A stretch of 14,157 nucleotides of DNA, taken from NCBI GenBank assembly GCA_913045415.1, contig CAJWPW010000008.1, forward strand, positions 1-14,157, written 5' to 3'. This document shows positions 6,300-12,951 of the stretch, one piece after another (within the stretch, counting starts at the first letter, position 1; each line of letters starts with the position of its first letter). Under the pieces are notes generated by a model. The model was not told the DNA's origin and did no database searches. It saw only the letters and a list, made by a program, of their open reading frames with translations. The DNA comes from an uncultured Fidelibacterota bacterium. Its GTDB lineage: Bacteria > Marinisomatota > Marinisomatia > Marinisomatales > UBA1611. The position numbers and the translations under genes are program-made.

Positions 6300-7012
6300 A
6301 TAGGAGCACCCATCTCCTCTAAAGCCATTTGAGCCGCAATTTGTTCTGCGGTTTTTTTGTTTGTACCCAATCCGGAAGCAAAGACCTGGGATCCAATTTT
6401 AACTTGGATCTCAAAAGTTCTGTAATGATCCGGACCTGTAATATCCTTGATCAGAAATACTGGATTATCAATTTCCTTGGAGTGGCAATACTCAATGAGT
6501 TTCCCTTTATAATTGGTTGATTTCCATGCCTCCTCCTTATGCGCCCAAATTGTATCTAAAATAAGTCGTCGGCAGGGTTCAATTCCACCATCTAAATACA
6601 TTGCTCCAATTAATGATTCAAAAATATTTGCCATTTGTTTTTCAGCAATCTTTTCAATTTTCAAATCCACACTGGATTCAATCTTTAGATGATCCATTAG
6701 ATCCAATAATTGACCAATTTGTGCTAAAAAAGGTTTTTGAACTAAGGATGCACGGCGTTGGGTAAGTAAACCTTCATCACCTTCCGGAAATTCTCGCATA
6801 AGTTCCCGACTTACAATTATATCTATAACGGCATCGCCAAGAAATTCCAATCGTTCGTAATTACTCCTTGGGCTCGTATCAAGTGATTTGTGAGTAAAGG
6901 CTTGGTTAAGATAATTTTTATTATGAAAAATATAGTTTATTTTTTTTTCAACGGGGTAGACAGAACTGCTTCTATCGAGAAAAAATTGTTTAAGTTTTAC
7001 AAATAAATTCAA
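6296..7012 (-). CDS. rnc: Ribonuclease III
   Basis: This 238-residue double-strand-specific endoribonuclease processes rRNA precursors and structured mRNAs. The N-terminal RNase III domain (about 22-163) contains the signature NYERLEFLGDAVID (51-64), giving metal/catalytic residues Glu53, Glu56 and Asp60, and MANIFESLIGAMYLD (127-141), giving Glu132 (E. coli Glu117). The position of E. coli Asp114 is Asn129 here, a change in a metal-site residue. The C-terminal dsRBD (about 167-235) has NYKGKLIEY and GTNKKTAEQIAAQMALEEM. The start codon overlaps the fabF stop (ATGA, 7009-7012), so expression is coupled to the fatty-acid operon, a common arrangement. The 3' end overlaps the convergent BFN gene by 4 nt. 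Confidence 0.95.
   Translation of the reverse strand: MNLFVKLKQFFLDRSSSVYPVEKKINYIFHNKNYLNQAFTHKSLDTSPRSNYERLEFLGDAVIDIIVSRELMREFPEGDEGLLTQRRASLVQKPFLAQIGQLLDLMDHLKIESSVDLKIEKIAEKQMANIFESLIGAMYLDGGIEPCRRLILDTIWAHKEEAWKSTNYKGKLIEYCHSKEIDNPVFLIKDITGPDHYRTFEIQVKIGSQVFASGLGTNKKTAEQIAAQMALEEMGAPI
6333..6358 (+). terminator. Candidate intrinsic terminator of the plus-strand operon, inside rnc
   Basis: On the plus strand CCGCA (6334-6338) pairs with TGCGG (6347-6351) around an 8-nt loop, extended by a possible G-U pair (6333/6352), and seven T residues follow (6352-6358). It begins 34 nt after the BFN stop, the right place to end this transcript. Caution: on the other strand the same bases encode the conserved dsRBD helix KKTAEQIAA of RNase III, so repeated Ala codons could create the arms by chance. 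Confidence 0.5.
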
Positions 7013-8250
7013 TCGTATTTCCGAACACAGATCACCGCATTATGTCCACCAAAACCAAAAGTATTGGATAGGACAGCATTTACCGTATGGGCTTGTGCTT
7101 TATTGGGTACATAGTCTAATGTGCAGTCTGGGTCAGGTGTATCGTAATTTATCGTTGGAGGTAAGAGTTGATCTTGGATTGTTTTTACGGCAGCAACAGC
7201 TTCAATCCCGCCTGCAGCTCCTAAAAGGTGCCCGGTCATAGATTTTGTGGAACTTACCTTGAGTTTATTACAGTGATTACCAAAAAGGGTTGAAATTGCA
7301 GCAGATTCATTCCGATCATTAAATGGAGTAGATGTGCCATGAGCATTGATGTAATCAATGTCTGTGATTTGTAATCCAGCATCTACGATTGCTCGTTCCA
7401 TTGCTTTTAGAGCACCAGTACCGCCCATGGCTGGTTGAGTTACATGAAAAGCATCATCAGTTGAGCCATATCCCGCTAGTTCAGCTAGAATTGTTGCTCC
7501 TCTGTTTTTTGCATGACTTTCAGTCTCGATAACCAAAATCCCAGCACCTTCACCCAAGACAAATCCATTCCGGTCTTTCTCGAAAGGTCGACTGGCTTTA
7601 GTGGGCTCATCACATGATTGTGATAATGCGCGCATATTAGCAAACCCTGCAATAGTCAATGGGGTCACACTGGCTTCAGTACCTCCACAGATCATCATAT
7701 CAGCATCTCCCGCGATAATCAGTCTCATAGCCATTCCAATTGCATCGGTCGCAGAGGCACATGCAGAGGTTACTGTTTGGTTTGGTCCTCTGAATCCCCA
7801 CCGAATGGACAAATGTCCACCAGCAATATTAGCAATCATTTTTGGAACAAAATGGGGAGATACTCGACGTGCGCTTTTATTTTCTATTACTGAATGTTGT
7901 TCTTCTAGTGTTTGGATTCCGCCCACACCGGTACCAATTGTAACGCCAACACGATCCATATCTAATTTCTCTGGATCAATATTAGCCATTTTTACCGCTT
8001 CGTCAGTTGCTACTAATGCATAAATAGAAAATGGGTCGAGTTTTCGAATTTCTTTTGGATCCAAAACCATCTCCGGTTGGAAATCCGATAACTCTCCAGC
8101 GATACTAACTCGATGTTCAGATGAATCAAAATATGTGATGCGACCAATACCGCTTTTCCCTGCAGTACAGGCTGCCCAAAATGCATCAACGTTATTCCCA
8201 TTGGGTGCGAGAACCCCCAAACCTGTAATAACTATTTTTTCTCGGGTCAT
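7009..8250 (-). CDS. fabF: 3-oxoacyl-[ACP] synthase II (beta-ketoacyl-ACP synthase, KAS II)
   Basis: The 413-residue condensing enzyme has normal FabF length and elongates acyl-ACP with malonyl-ACP. The Cys-His-His triad is visible: TSACASATDA (161-170, Cys164), INAHGTSTPFND (301-312, His304) and STKSMTGHLLGAAGG (334-348, His341, with Lys336). GTGVGG (106-111) and the C-terminal SNTFGFGGHNA (395-405) are also typical. The TGHLLGAAGG block and His-type second site mark FabF/FabB rather than FabH. It follows acpP by 14 nt and overlaps rnc by 4 nt. Upstream of the ATG only a weak GGA is present. FabF rather than FabB fits its direct neighbour acpP, a near-universal pairing. Confidence 0.96.
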   Translation of the reverse strand: MTREKIVITGLGVLAPNGNNVDAFWAACTAGKSGIGRITYFDSSEHRVSIAGELSDFQPEMVLDPKEIRKLDPFSIYALVATDEAVKMANIDPEKLDMDRVGVTIGTGVGGIQTLEEQHSVIENKSARRVSPHFVPKMIANIAGGHLSIRWGFRGPNQTVTSACASATDAIGMAMRLIIAGDADMMICGGTEASVTPLTIAGFANMRALSQSCDEPTKASRPFEKDRNGFVLGEGAGILVIETESHAKNRGATILAELAGYGSTDDAFHVTQPAMGGTGALKAMERAIVDAGLQITDIDYINAHGTSTPFNDRNESAAISTLFGNHCNKLKVSSTKSMTGHLLGAAGGIEAVAAVKTIQDQLLPPTINYDTPDPDCTLDYVPNKAQAHTVNAVLSNTFGFGGHNAVICVRKYD

Positions 8251-8264
8251 TTGGTTAATTCCGT

Positions 8265-8495
8265 TTATTTGACTTTCTCTACATAATCAACCGCTGCCCC
8301 AACAGTCGTGATCTTTTCTGCATCTTCATCTGGAATTTCTATACCGAACTCTTCTTCCAGTTCCATAATCAATTCTACGGTATCGAGTGAATCAGCACCG
8401 AGGTCATCTACGAAATGAGCCTCCAATTTGATTGCATCTTCTTCAACACCGAGTTTATCGATGATGACTTCTTTTACTTTGTCAAATGTGGACAT
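8265..8495 (-). CDS. acpP: Acyl carrier protein
   Basis: This 76-residue acidic helical carrier holds growing acyl chains on 4'-phosphopantetheine. The attachment site is Ser36 in the hallmark DDLGADSLD (30-38), followed by [20 protein letters not shown]. The frame is open farther upstream to a Met at 8570, but that extension would run through the end of fabG and the ribosome-binding site. The Met at 8495 gives the canonical N-terminus ([10 protein letters not shown]) and is preceded by AAGGAG. It lies 13 nt after fabG and 14 nt before fabF, and its strong Shine-Dalgarno fits the high demand for ACP. Confidence 0.97.
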   Translation of the reverse strand: MSTFDKVKEVIIDKLGVEEDAIKLEAHFVDDLGADSLDTVELIMELEEEFGIEIPDEDAEKITTVGAAVDYVEKVK

Positions 8496-8500
8496 ATTGT

Positions 8501-8506
8501 CTCCTT
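8501..8506 (-). promoter_or_regulatory. Shine-Dalgarno of acpP
   Basis: The minus strand reads AAGGAG five bases before the ATG at 8495. It decides the acpP start against the longer in-frame reading and is one of the few strong Shine-Dalgarno sequences in the window. Confidence 0.85.
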
Positions 8507-8508
8507 GG

Positions 8509-9255
8509 TTAATTGATGACACGGCCACCATCAACAGTGATAGTTTGGCCAGTAATGTAACTTGCCTCATCGGATGCTAAAAAGAGGGCAGCGTATGCAA
8601 TATCCTCTGGTGATCCGATTCGGTTAGCAGGAATCCTGCTTAAAAATTCTTCTTTCACTTCATCAGACAATTCGTCTGTCATATCAGTTCCAATCCAGCC
8701 GGGAGCAATACAATTTACAGTAATTCCACGTGTTGCAACTTCTTTGGCAACGGATTTAGACATACCGATTAGTCCTGCTTTGGATGCGGCATAATTGGCC
8801 TGTCCGGGGTTCCCGGTTATTCCAACAATAGATGCGATATTGATTATACGACCACTCCGATTTTTCATCATGGGGCGTAGCGCAGCTTTCATACCATGAA
8901 AGGCACCTTTCAAATTAATATTTAATACAGTATCCCATTGATCTTCCTTCATTCTCATTAAAAGATTATCCTGCGTAACACCGGCATTATTTACTAAAAT
9001 ATCCAATTTACCTTGGTCTTTTGCAGTTCTTGAAATTAAAGAAGAAAACGCTTCACCATCACCGATATCACAGGTTTGAAATGAAGCTGATCCGCCGTTT
9101 GCATTAATTTCTTCCGAAAGTGATTTGATAGCATCTTCGGTACGAGCCACACATACAACATGCGCATCAGCATTTGCAAAAACTTTAGCAATTACTTTTC
9201 CAATTCCTCGAGATGCTCCTGTAATAATGGCAACTTTATTCGCTAAACTAAACAT
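8509..9255 (-). CDS. fabG: 3-oxoacyl-[ACP] reductase
   Basis: This 248-residue short-chain dehydrogenase/reductase reduces 3-oxoacyl-ACP to 3-hydroxyacyl-ACP with NADPH. The Rossmann motif TGASRGIGK (12-20), NNAG (89-92), Asn113 and the catalytic Ser142, Tyr155 and Lys159 (NYAASKAG) form the intact tetrad. PGWIGTDMT (185-193) and the C-terminal [11 protein letters not shown] (234-244) are typical of FabG. ARTE after the second beta strand (37-40) is compatible with NADPH preference. Its start overlaps the fabD stop by 8 nt and acpP follows after 13 nt. The genomic position between fabD and acpP separates it from other SDR enzymes. Confidence 0.96.
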   Translation of the reverse strand: MFSLANKVAIITGASRGIGKVIAKVFANADAHVVCVARTEDAIKSLSEEINANGGSASFQTCDIGDGEAFSSLISRTAKDQGKLDILVNNAGVTQDNLLMRMKEDQWDTVLNINLKGAFHGMKAALRPMMKNRSGRIINIASIVGITGNPGQANYAASKAGLIGMSKSVAKEVATRGITVNCIAPGWIGTDMTDELSDEVKEEFLSRIPANRIGSPEDIAYAALFLASDEASYITGQTITVDGGRVIN

Positions 9256-10168
9256 TGAAATGTTCTACCTGTTCTAAAGATTCTACACCTTGTGTTGCTA
9301 TTTTGCGATCTATACGTTTATTGAGACCTTGAAGAATTTTTCCGGGTCCCACTTCAGTGAAAGACTCAATTCCAAAATCTTTCATAGAAAGAATAGATTT
9401 TGACCAGAGAACAGGATTCTCTAACTGTCTAATGAGCGAATCTTTAATCTCGTGTCCTTTTGTTATCGGTTTGGCATCAACATTTGTAAAAATAGGGAAA
9501 AGTGAATCCGAAATTTCGAGAGAATCAAGTGAATCAGCAAGTGCTTCTCTTGCAGGTGCCATAAGCGGAGAGTGGAAGGCTCCACTTACGTTTAATTGGA
9601 CTGTCATCCTTGCGCCTGATGCCTTTGCAGAATCCATTACAGATTTCACTGCTTCCGGGGAACCGGAGATTACAACTTGTCCTGGTGAATTATAATTTGC
9701 AGGCACTACAACGCCATTTCCAGAATAATCGGAACATAATTCAGATACAGTTTCATCTTCTATTCCAATGATAGCAGCCATGGCCCCTTCTTGGGCAGCT
9801 CCAGCCTTTGCCATATTTTCGGCACGGATTTTCACGAGAGATAAGCCTGTCTCAAAATCAAAAGCATTGGCTACAGATAATGAAGAATATTCCCCCAAAC
9901 TATGCCCGGCAACAGCATTTGGAGAAAAACCTTTTGCTTTTAATAATTCGCCTAATATAACTGAAACAATATAAATAGCAGGTTGAGTATATTGTGTCTG
10001 TTTCAATTTTTCTTCTGGTCCATTAAAAATAATTGATTGAATATCACATTCCATAATGTCATTAGCGGACTCAAAATAATGTTTTCCTAAATCAGTATGA
10101 TCAAAAATATCTTTTCCCATCCCAACATTTTGGGATGCTTGTCCAGGGAATAGCCAGGCTGATTTCAT
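9248..10168 (-). CDS. fabD: Malonyl-CoA:ACP transacylase
   Basis: FabD moves malonyl groups from CoA to ACP. I take the Met at 10168, giving 306 residues, because the product then begins MKSAWLFPGQASQ, the canonical N-terminus, and the start overlaps the fabH stop as TGATG. An in-frame ATG at 10183 would add five residues and lacks a ribosome-binding site. The nucleophile is Ser90 in GHSLGE (88-93), the partner His199 in SGAFHSPLM (195-203), the substrate-carboxylate Arg is Arg115 (KIRAENM), and the oxyanion Gln10 lies in PGQASQ. All match the E. coli Ser92/His201/Arg117 pattern offset by two. It overlaps fabG by 8 nt. Confidence 0.95.
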   Translation of the reverse strand: MKSAWLFPGQASQNVGMGKDIFDHTDLGKHYFESANDIMECDIQSIIFNGPEEKLKQTQYTQPAIYIVSVILGELLKAKGFSPNAVAGHSLGEYSSLSVANAFDFETGLSLVKIRAENMAKAGAAQEGAMAAIIGIEDETVSELCSDYSGNGVVVPANYNSPGQVVISGSPEAVKSVMDSAKASGARMTVQLNVSGAFHSPLMAPAREALADSLDSLEISDSLFPIFTNVDAKPITKGHEIKDSLIRQLENPVLWSKSILSMKDFGIESFTEVGPGKILQGLNKRIDRKIATQGVESLEQVEHFNV

Positions 10169-11166
10169 CAAGGTGCTTCCCATTTTAATAGCATGCTACC
10201 CCAAGTAAACCCTGCTCCAAATGCAGCTAGAAGAATGATATCACCATCTTTAATTCGCCCCGTTTCGACAGCTTCGTTCATAGCAATAGGAATGGTTCCA
10301 GCTGTTGTATTTCCAAAGCGATCAATATTGATCATTACTTTATTATCGGGAATATTGCATCGTTTTGCTGCTGCATCAATAATTCGTTTATTGGCCTGGT
10401 GTGGAATAAACAAGGAAATATTATCGCCCGTTAAATTATTTTGAGCCAGGATCTGTTCAGAAACATCAGCCATGCCCTTCACAGCAAATTTGAACACTTT
10501 TTTCCCATCCTGCATGATATAATGTTGTTTTTTATTTACAGATTCAATGGTTGCGGGCATCCGGCTTCCCCCGCCAGGTACGTGAAGAAAACCACCACCA
10601 GCACCATCCATATGAAGAATCGAATCAAAAATACCGGCACCAGATTCGGCGGGTTCTAGGATAGCGCCACCAGCGCCATCACCAAAAAGAACACAAGTGT
10701 CTCGATCTGTAAAATCCAGGATGGAAGACATAGTATCTACTCCAATTACCATCACCTTATTATATTTACCGCAAGAAATAAATTTGCTCCCGGTTTCTAG
10801 GCCATAAAGATATCCGGTACAAGCACCACTCAAGTCAAATCCCCACGCGTTTGATGCACCAATATTATTTTGAACCAATGCAGCTGTGGATGGGGCAAAG
10901 TGATCCGGTGTAACAGTTGCCACAATAATTATATCAATTTCTTCTGCGCTAATCCCGCGTTTTTTCAATAATTGTTCTGCGACTCGAGTAGATAGATCAG
11001 ATGACGCTTCATTCTCGGCGGCAATATGGCGCTGAGAAATTCCAGTCCTTGTCCGGATCCATTCATCAGATGTTTCAACCAATTTTTCCAATTCAAAATT
11101 TGTCATAACCCTTTCAGGTACATAATGTGCAGTCGATGTGATCTTAGCGTTCAACTTAATGTCCAA
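10168..11166 (-). CDS. fabH: 3-oxoacyl-[ACP] synthase III (KAS III)
   Basis: The 332-residue enzyme starts fatty-acid synthesis by condensing an acyl-CoA primer with malonyl-ACP. The Cys-His-Asn triad is present: Cys116 in DLSGACTGYLYG (111-122), His256 in FIPHQAN (253-259) and Asn286 in RFGNTTAGTIP (283-293). SDEWIRTRTGISQRH (33-47) and the C-terminal LLAAFGAGFTWG (312-323) are diagnostic. The start codon is TTG: an in-frame TAG lies four codons upstream (11176-11178), and the first downstream ATG (codon 21) would remove the first beta strand. A second TTG (codon 5, 11154) is an alternative. It overlaps plsX by 11 nt and no Shine-Dalgarno is seen, so translation probably depends on coupling to plsX. 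Confidence 0.95.
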   Translation of the reverse strand: MDIKLNAKITSTAHYVPERVMTNFELEKLVETSDEWIRTRTGISQRHIAAENEASSDLSTRVAEQLLKKRGISAEEIDIIIVATVTPDHFAPSTAALVQNNIGASNAWGFDLSGACTGYLYGLETGSKFISCGKYNKVMVIGVDTMSSILDFTDRDTCVLFGDGAGGAILEPAESGAGIFDSILHMDGAGGGFLHVPGGGSRMPATIESVNKKQHYIMQDGKKVFKFAVKGMADVSEQILAQNNLTGDNISLFIPHQANKRIIDAAAKRCNIPDNKVMINIDRFGNTTAGTIPIAMNEAVETGRIKDGDIILLAAFGAGFTWGSMLLKWEAP

Positions 11167-12151
11167 AATGTATAGCTAGACTTTTTTGCGTGTCTTCAAT
11201 CAAATTATTTTGGATACATTTTTGTCCAAGAAAAATCGAATTCATAATAGATCGTGGTCCGGAACTCCCATGGCAAACGATTGATATCCCATTAACGCCT
11301 AAAAGGGGTGTACCCCCATGTTCTTCATAATCATATTTGGCTTTTAGATCATCAAAAATGGGCTTCATCAATTTAGCACCTATCTTATAAGATAATTTTT
11401 CATTGACCTTATCCTTGATTTCATCCGAAAAAAATGTAATCCAAGATTCTGCAAATTTTAATAATGTATTTCCAACAAATCCGTCACAGATCAATACATC
11501 AGCTTCGGATGTGAGCAAATGACGCCCTTCAATATTTCCAACAAAATTAGGTATTTCGGATAATAATTTGTGCGTTTCTACATAAAGATCAGACCCTTTA
11601 TTTGGTTCTTTTCCAATATTAATTAATCCAATTTTTGGTGCTGCAAAGCCCTCAACATGATCGTAATAATGGGAAGCCATCAATGCAAATTGAACCAAAT
11701 GTTCTGGTTTTGCATCTGGATTTGCACCCACATCACATAAAACTTTACCACGTTTTTCGGTTGGGAAATAAGCAGCCAGGGCTGGTCGTCTTACACCTGG
11801 AATTCGTCCTAACGATAATAGGGTTGTTGATAAGACTGCACCGGTATGGCCTGCACTAATAAAACCATCAGCCTGACCATTTTTTACCATTTGAATTCCG
11901 CGAACTAAAGATGAATTTGGTTTCATTTTCAAAACTTTAGAACCCTTATCCTCCATGTTGACCACTTCATCTGTGTGAACAATTTCAATCGTTTCCACCT
12001 CACGACCTGCCATTTCGGTTCGAATTGCAGTTTCGTCTCCCAAAAGGATTAGACTCAGGGGTTTGGATGATTTATCAATAGCATCCAATGCACCTTGCAC
12101 GACCGCGTGGGGTGCGAAATCCCCTCCCATGGCATCAAGGGCAAATTTCAT
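11156..12151 (-). CDS. plsX: Phosphate acyltransferase PlsX
   Basis: The 331-residue enzyme converts acyl-ACP to acyl-phosphate, the donor for PlsY in phosphatidic acid synthesis, linking the fab genes to membrane lipid. Family blocks include DAMGGDFAP (6-14), SAGHTGA (99-105), CDVGAN (139-144), NIGKEPNKGSD (178-188), ICDGFVGN (221-228) and the C-terminal HGGTPLLGV with CHGSSG. The usual SAGNTGA block has His for Asn here; I do not know whether this is normal for the lineage. The start is an ATG 16 nt after rpmF, preceded by CCCTTTATAA without a Shine-Dalgarno. The 3' end overlaps fabH by 11 nt. Confidence 0.95.
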   Translation of the reverse strand: MKFALDAMGGDFAPHAVVQGALDAIDKSSKPLSLILLGDETAIRTEMAGREVETIEIVHTDEVVNMEDKGSKVLKMKPNSSLVRGIQMVKNGQADGFISAGHTGAVLSTTLLSLGRIPGVRRPALAAYFPTEKRGKVLCDVGANPDAKPEHLVQFALMASHYYDHVEGFAAPKIGLINIGKEPNKGSDLYVETHKLLSEIPNFVGNIEGRHLLTSEADVLICDGFVGNTLLKFAESWITFFSDEIKDKVNEKLSYKIGAKLMKPIFDDLKAKYDYEEHGGTPLLGVNGISIVCHGSSGPRSIMNSIFLGQKCIQNNLIEDTQKSLAIHFGH

Positions 12152-12167
12152 TTATAAAGGGAATTAA

Positions 12168-12344
12168 TTAGGAAGCAGAAACAACCGGACGACCACGATA
12201 GTATCCACAATTTGGACATGCTCTATGCGGCATTTTTGTTTGGCTGCATTGTGGACAACTGGTGGTCGCAACAGCGCTTGATTTATAATGGGTGCGACGT
12301 TTTCTCGTACGTGCTTTTGATTGACGTTTTTTTGGGACTGCCAT
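12168..12344 (-). CDS. rpmF: 50S ribosomal protein L32
   Basis: This 58-residue basic protein of the large ribosomal subunit starts with MAVPKKRQSKARTRKRR, the standard bL32 N-terminus. It carries a zinc ribbon: Cys30-x2-Cys33 and Cys43-x2-Cys46 (SCPQC and ACPNCG), so this is the four-cysteine (C+) form. GYYRGR (47-52) follows. The ATG at 12344 has a clear Shine-Dalgarno (TAGGAG, 12350-12355). It lies 24 nt after DUF177 and 16 nt before plsX, the conserved yceD-rpmF-plsX order. Confidence 0.96.
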   Translation of the reverse strand: MAVPKKRQSKARTRKRRTHYKSSAVATTSCPQCSQTKMPHRACPNCGYYRGRPVVSAS

Positions 12345-12349
12345 GAAAT

Positions 12350-12355
12350 CTCCTA
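12350..12355 (-). promoter_or_regulatory. Shine-Dalgarno of rpmF
   Basis: The minus strand reads TAGGAG, five bases before the rpmF ATG. With the acpP site it shows that this organism uses Shine-Dalgarno initiation at least for its most highly expressed genes. Confidence 0.8.
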
Positions 12356-12368
12356 AAATCTACTCTGG

Positions 12369-12860
12369 TTAAAAATTGTTTAAAACATTCCAAGGACTGT
12401 CGTGACTATCGACTCTACAATCACAGGAACTTTGGTTCAAATTTATTCCGCATTTAGGACAAAGACCTTTACAATTATCATTACAATTAGGGTGCATTGG
12501 TTCTGCTAAACGAATGATATCTGCAATCGTATCACTTATTTCAATATGATCTATGTTTTTTGGAAAATGAACCATATCCTGATCATCATCTCCAGTAAGT
12601 ATTTCCTTCGCTGAGAGCCATAATTTGATTGGAAGTGTAACATCCTTTAGATTGTTGCATAAGCAGCGTACACATTCATATTTGGTAGTAGCTTTTATAA
12701 CTCCGGATAATTGAAACCCAAATTGAACAATTTTGGCAGATAACTCACAAGTTATATGATCATCATAAAAAATCGTTCCACGGTCAGGCAATTCCCTAGC
12801 GGACATGTCAAAAAGCTTTTTATTAAACTCGGATTTTAATTCCGATCGTAATAGCTTCAT
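12369..12860 (-). CDS. yceD: DUF177 (YceD-family) protein, 23S rRNA / 50S biogenesis factor
   Basis: The 163-residue protein belongs to the YceD/DUF177 family, encoded just before rpmF in many bacteria and linked by genetic studies of homologues to 23S rRNA accumulation. A central CVRC (63-66) and a C-terminal block MHPNCNDNCKGLCPKCG (122-138), then CDC (146-148) and DSPWNVLNNF (154-163), match the family. Cys126, 130, 134, 137, 146 and 148 could bind zinc; this Cys-rich tail is missing from the enterobacterial form but common elsewhere. The ATG at 12860 has no Shine-Dalgarno; a possible promoter sits directly upstream. The next gene, rpmF, starts 24 nt downstream. Its molecular function is not firmly known. 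Confidence 0.88.
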   Translation of the reverse strand: MKLLRSELKSEFNKKLFDMSARELPDRGTIFYDDHITCELSAKIVQFGFQLSGVIKATTKYECVRCLCNNLKDVTLPIKLWLSAKEILTGDDDQDMVHFPKNIDHIEISDTIADIIRLAEPMHPNCNDNCKGLCPKCGINLNQSSCDCRVDSHDSPWNVLNNF

Positions 12861-12870
12861 TTACAGCCAG

Positions 12871-12902
12871 CAAAATTACCTTTTTCTTGGAATTTATCCA
12901 AG
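12871..12902 (-). promoter_or_regulatory. Candidate FCB-type promoter with overlapping dyad, upstream of DUF177-rpmF-plsX-fab
   Basis: On the minus strand TAATTTTG (12878-12871) matches the Bacteroidetes -7 box TAnnTTTG. CTTG (12902-12899) lies 20 nt upstream, close to the -33 TTTG element. A perfect dyad CTTGGA-ATTTA-TCCAAG (12886-12902, plus-strand reading) covers the -33 element and part of the spacer, where a repressor would bind. If this is the promoter, transcription would begin within a few bases of the DUF177 ATG, giving a nearly leaderless mRNA. No T run follows the dyad in either direction, so it is not a terminator. Fit to the consensus is by eye only. Confidence 0.4.
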
Positions 12903-12951
12903 GTTGAAAGGTGAATATGGTTTAAGACTATTCGGAAAGAAACACCAGGTT

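Noticed and set aside
7601..8023. 140-codon plus-strand open frame opposite fabF
   Set aside because: It is antisense to the catalytic core of fabF; the Ala/Ile/Pro/Ser-rich product is what a shadow of a conserved gene looks like, with no start signal.
8265..8570. Longer 101-residue reading of acpP starting at 8570
   Set aside because: The extra 25 residues overlap the fabG 3' end and its linker; the Met at 8495 has AAGGAG before it and gives the standard ACP length of 76.
10169..10183. Five-residue N-terminal extension of fabD from the ATG at 10183
   Set aside because: It has no ribosome-binding site, and the Met at 10168 gives the canonical N-terminus with a TGATG overlap.
12861..12951. 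FapR-type operator upstream of the plsX/fab operon
   Set aside because: The palindrome present does not resemble the FapR consensus as I remember it, and FapR is a Firmicutes regulator; only an unknown operator remains possible.
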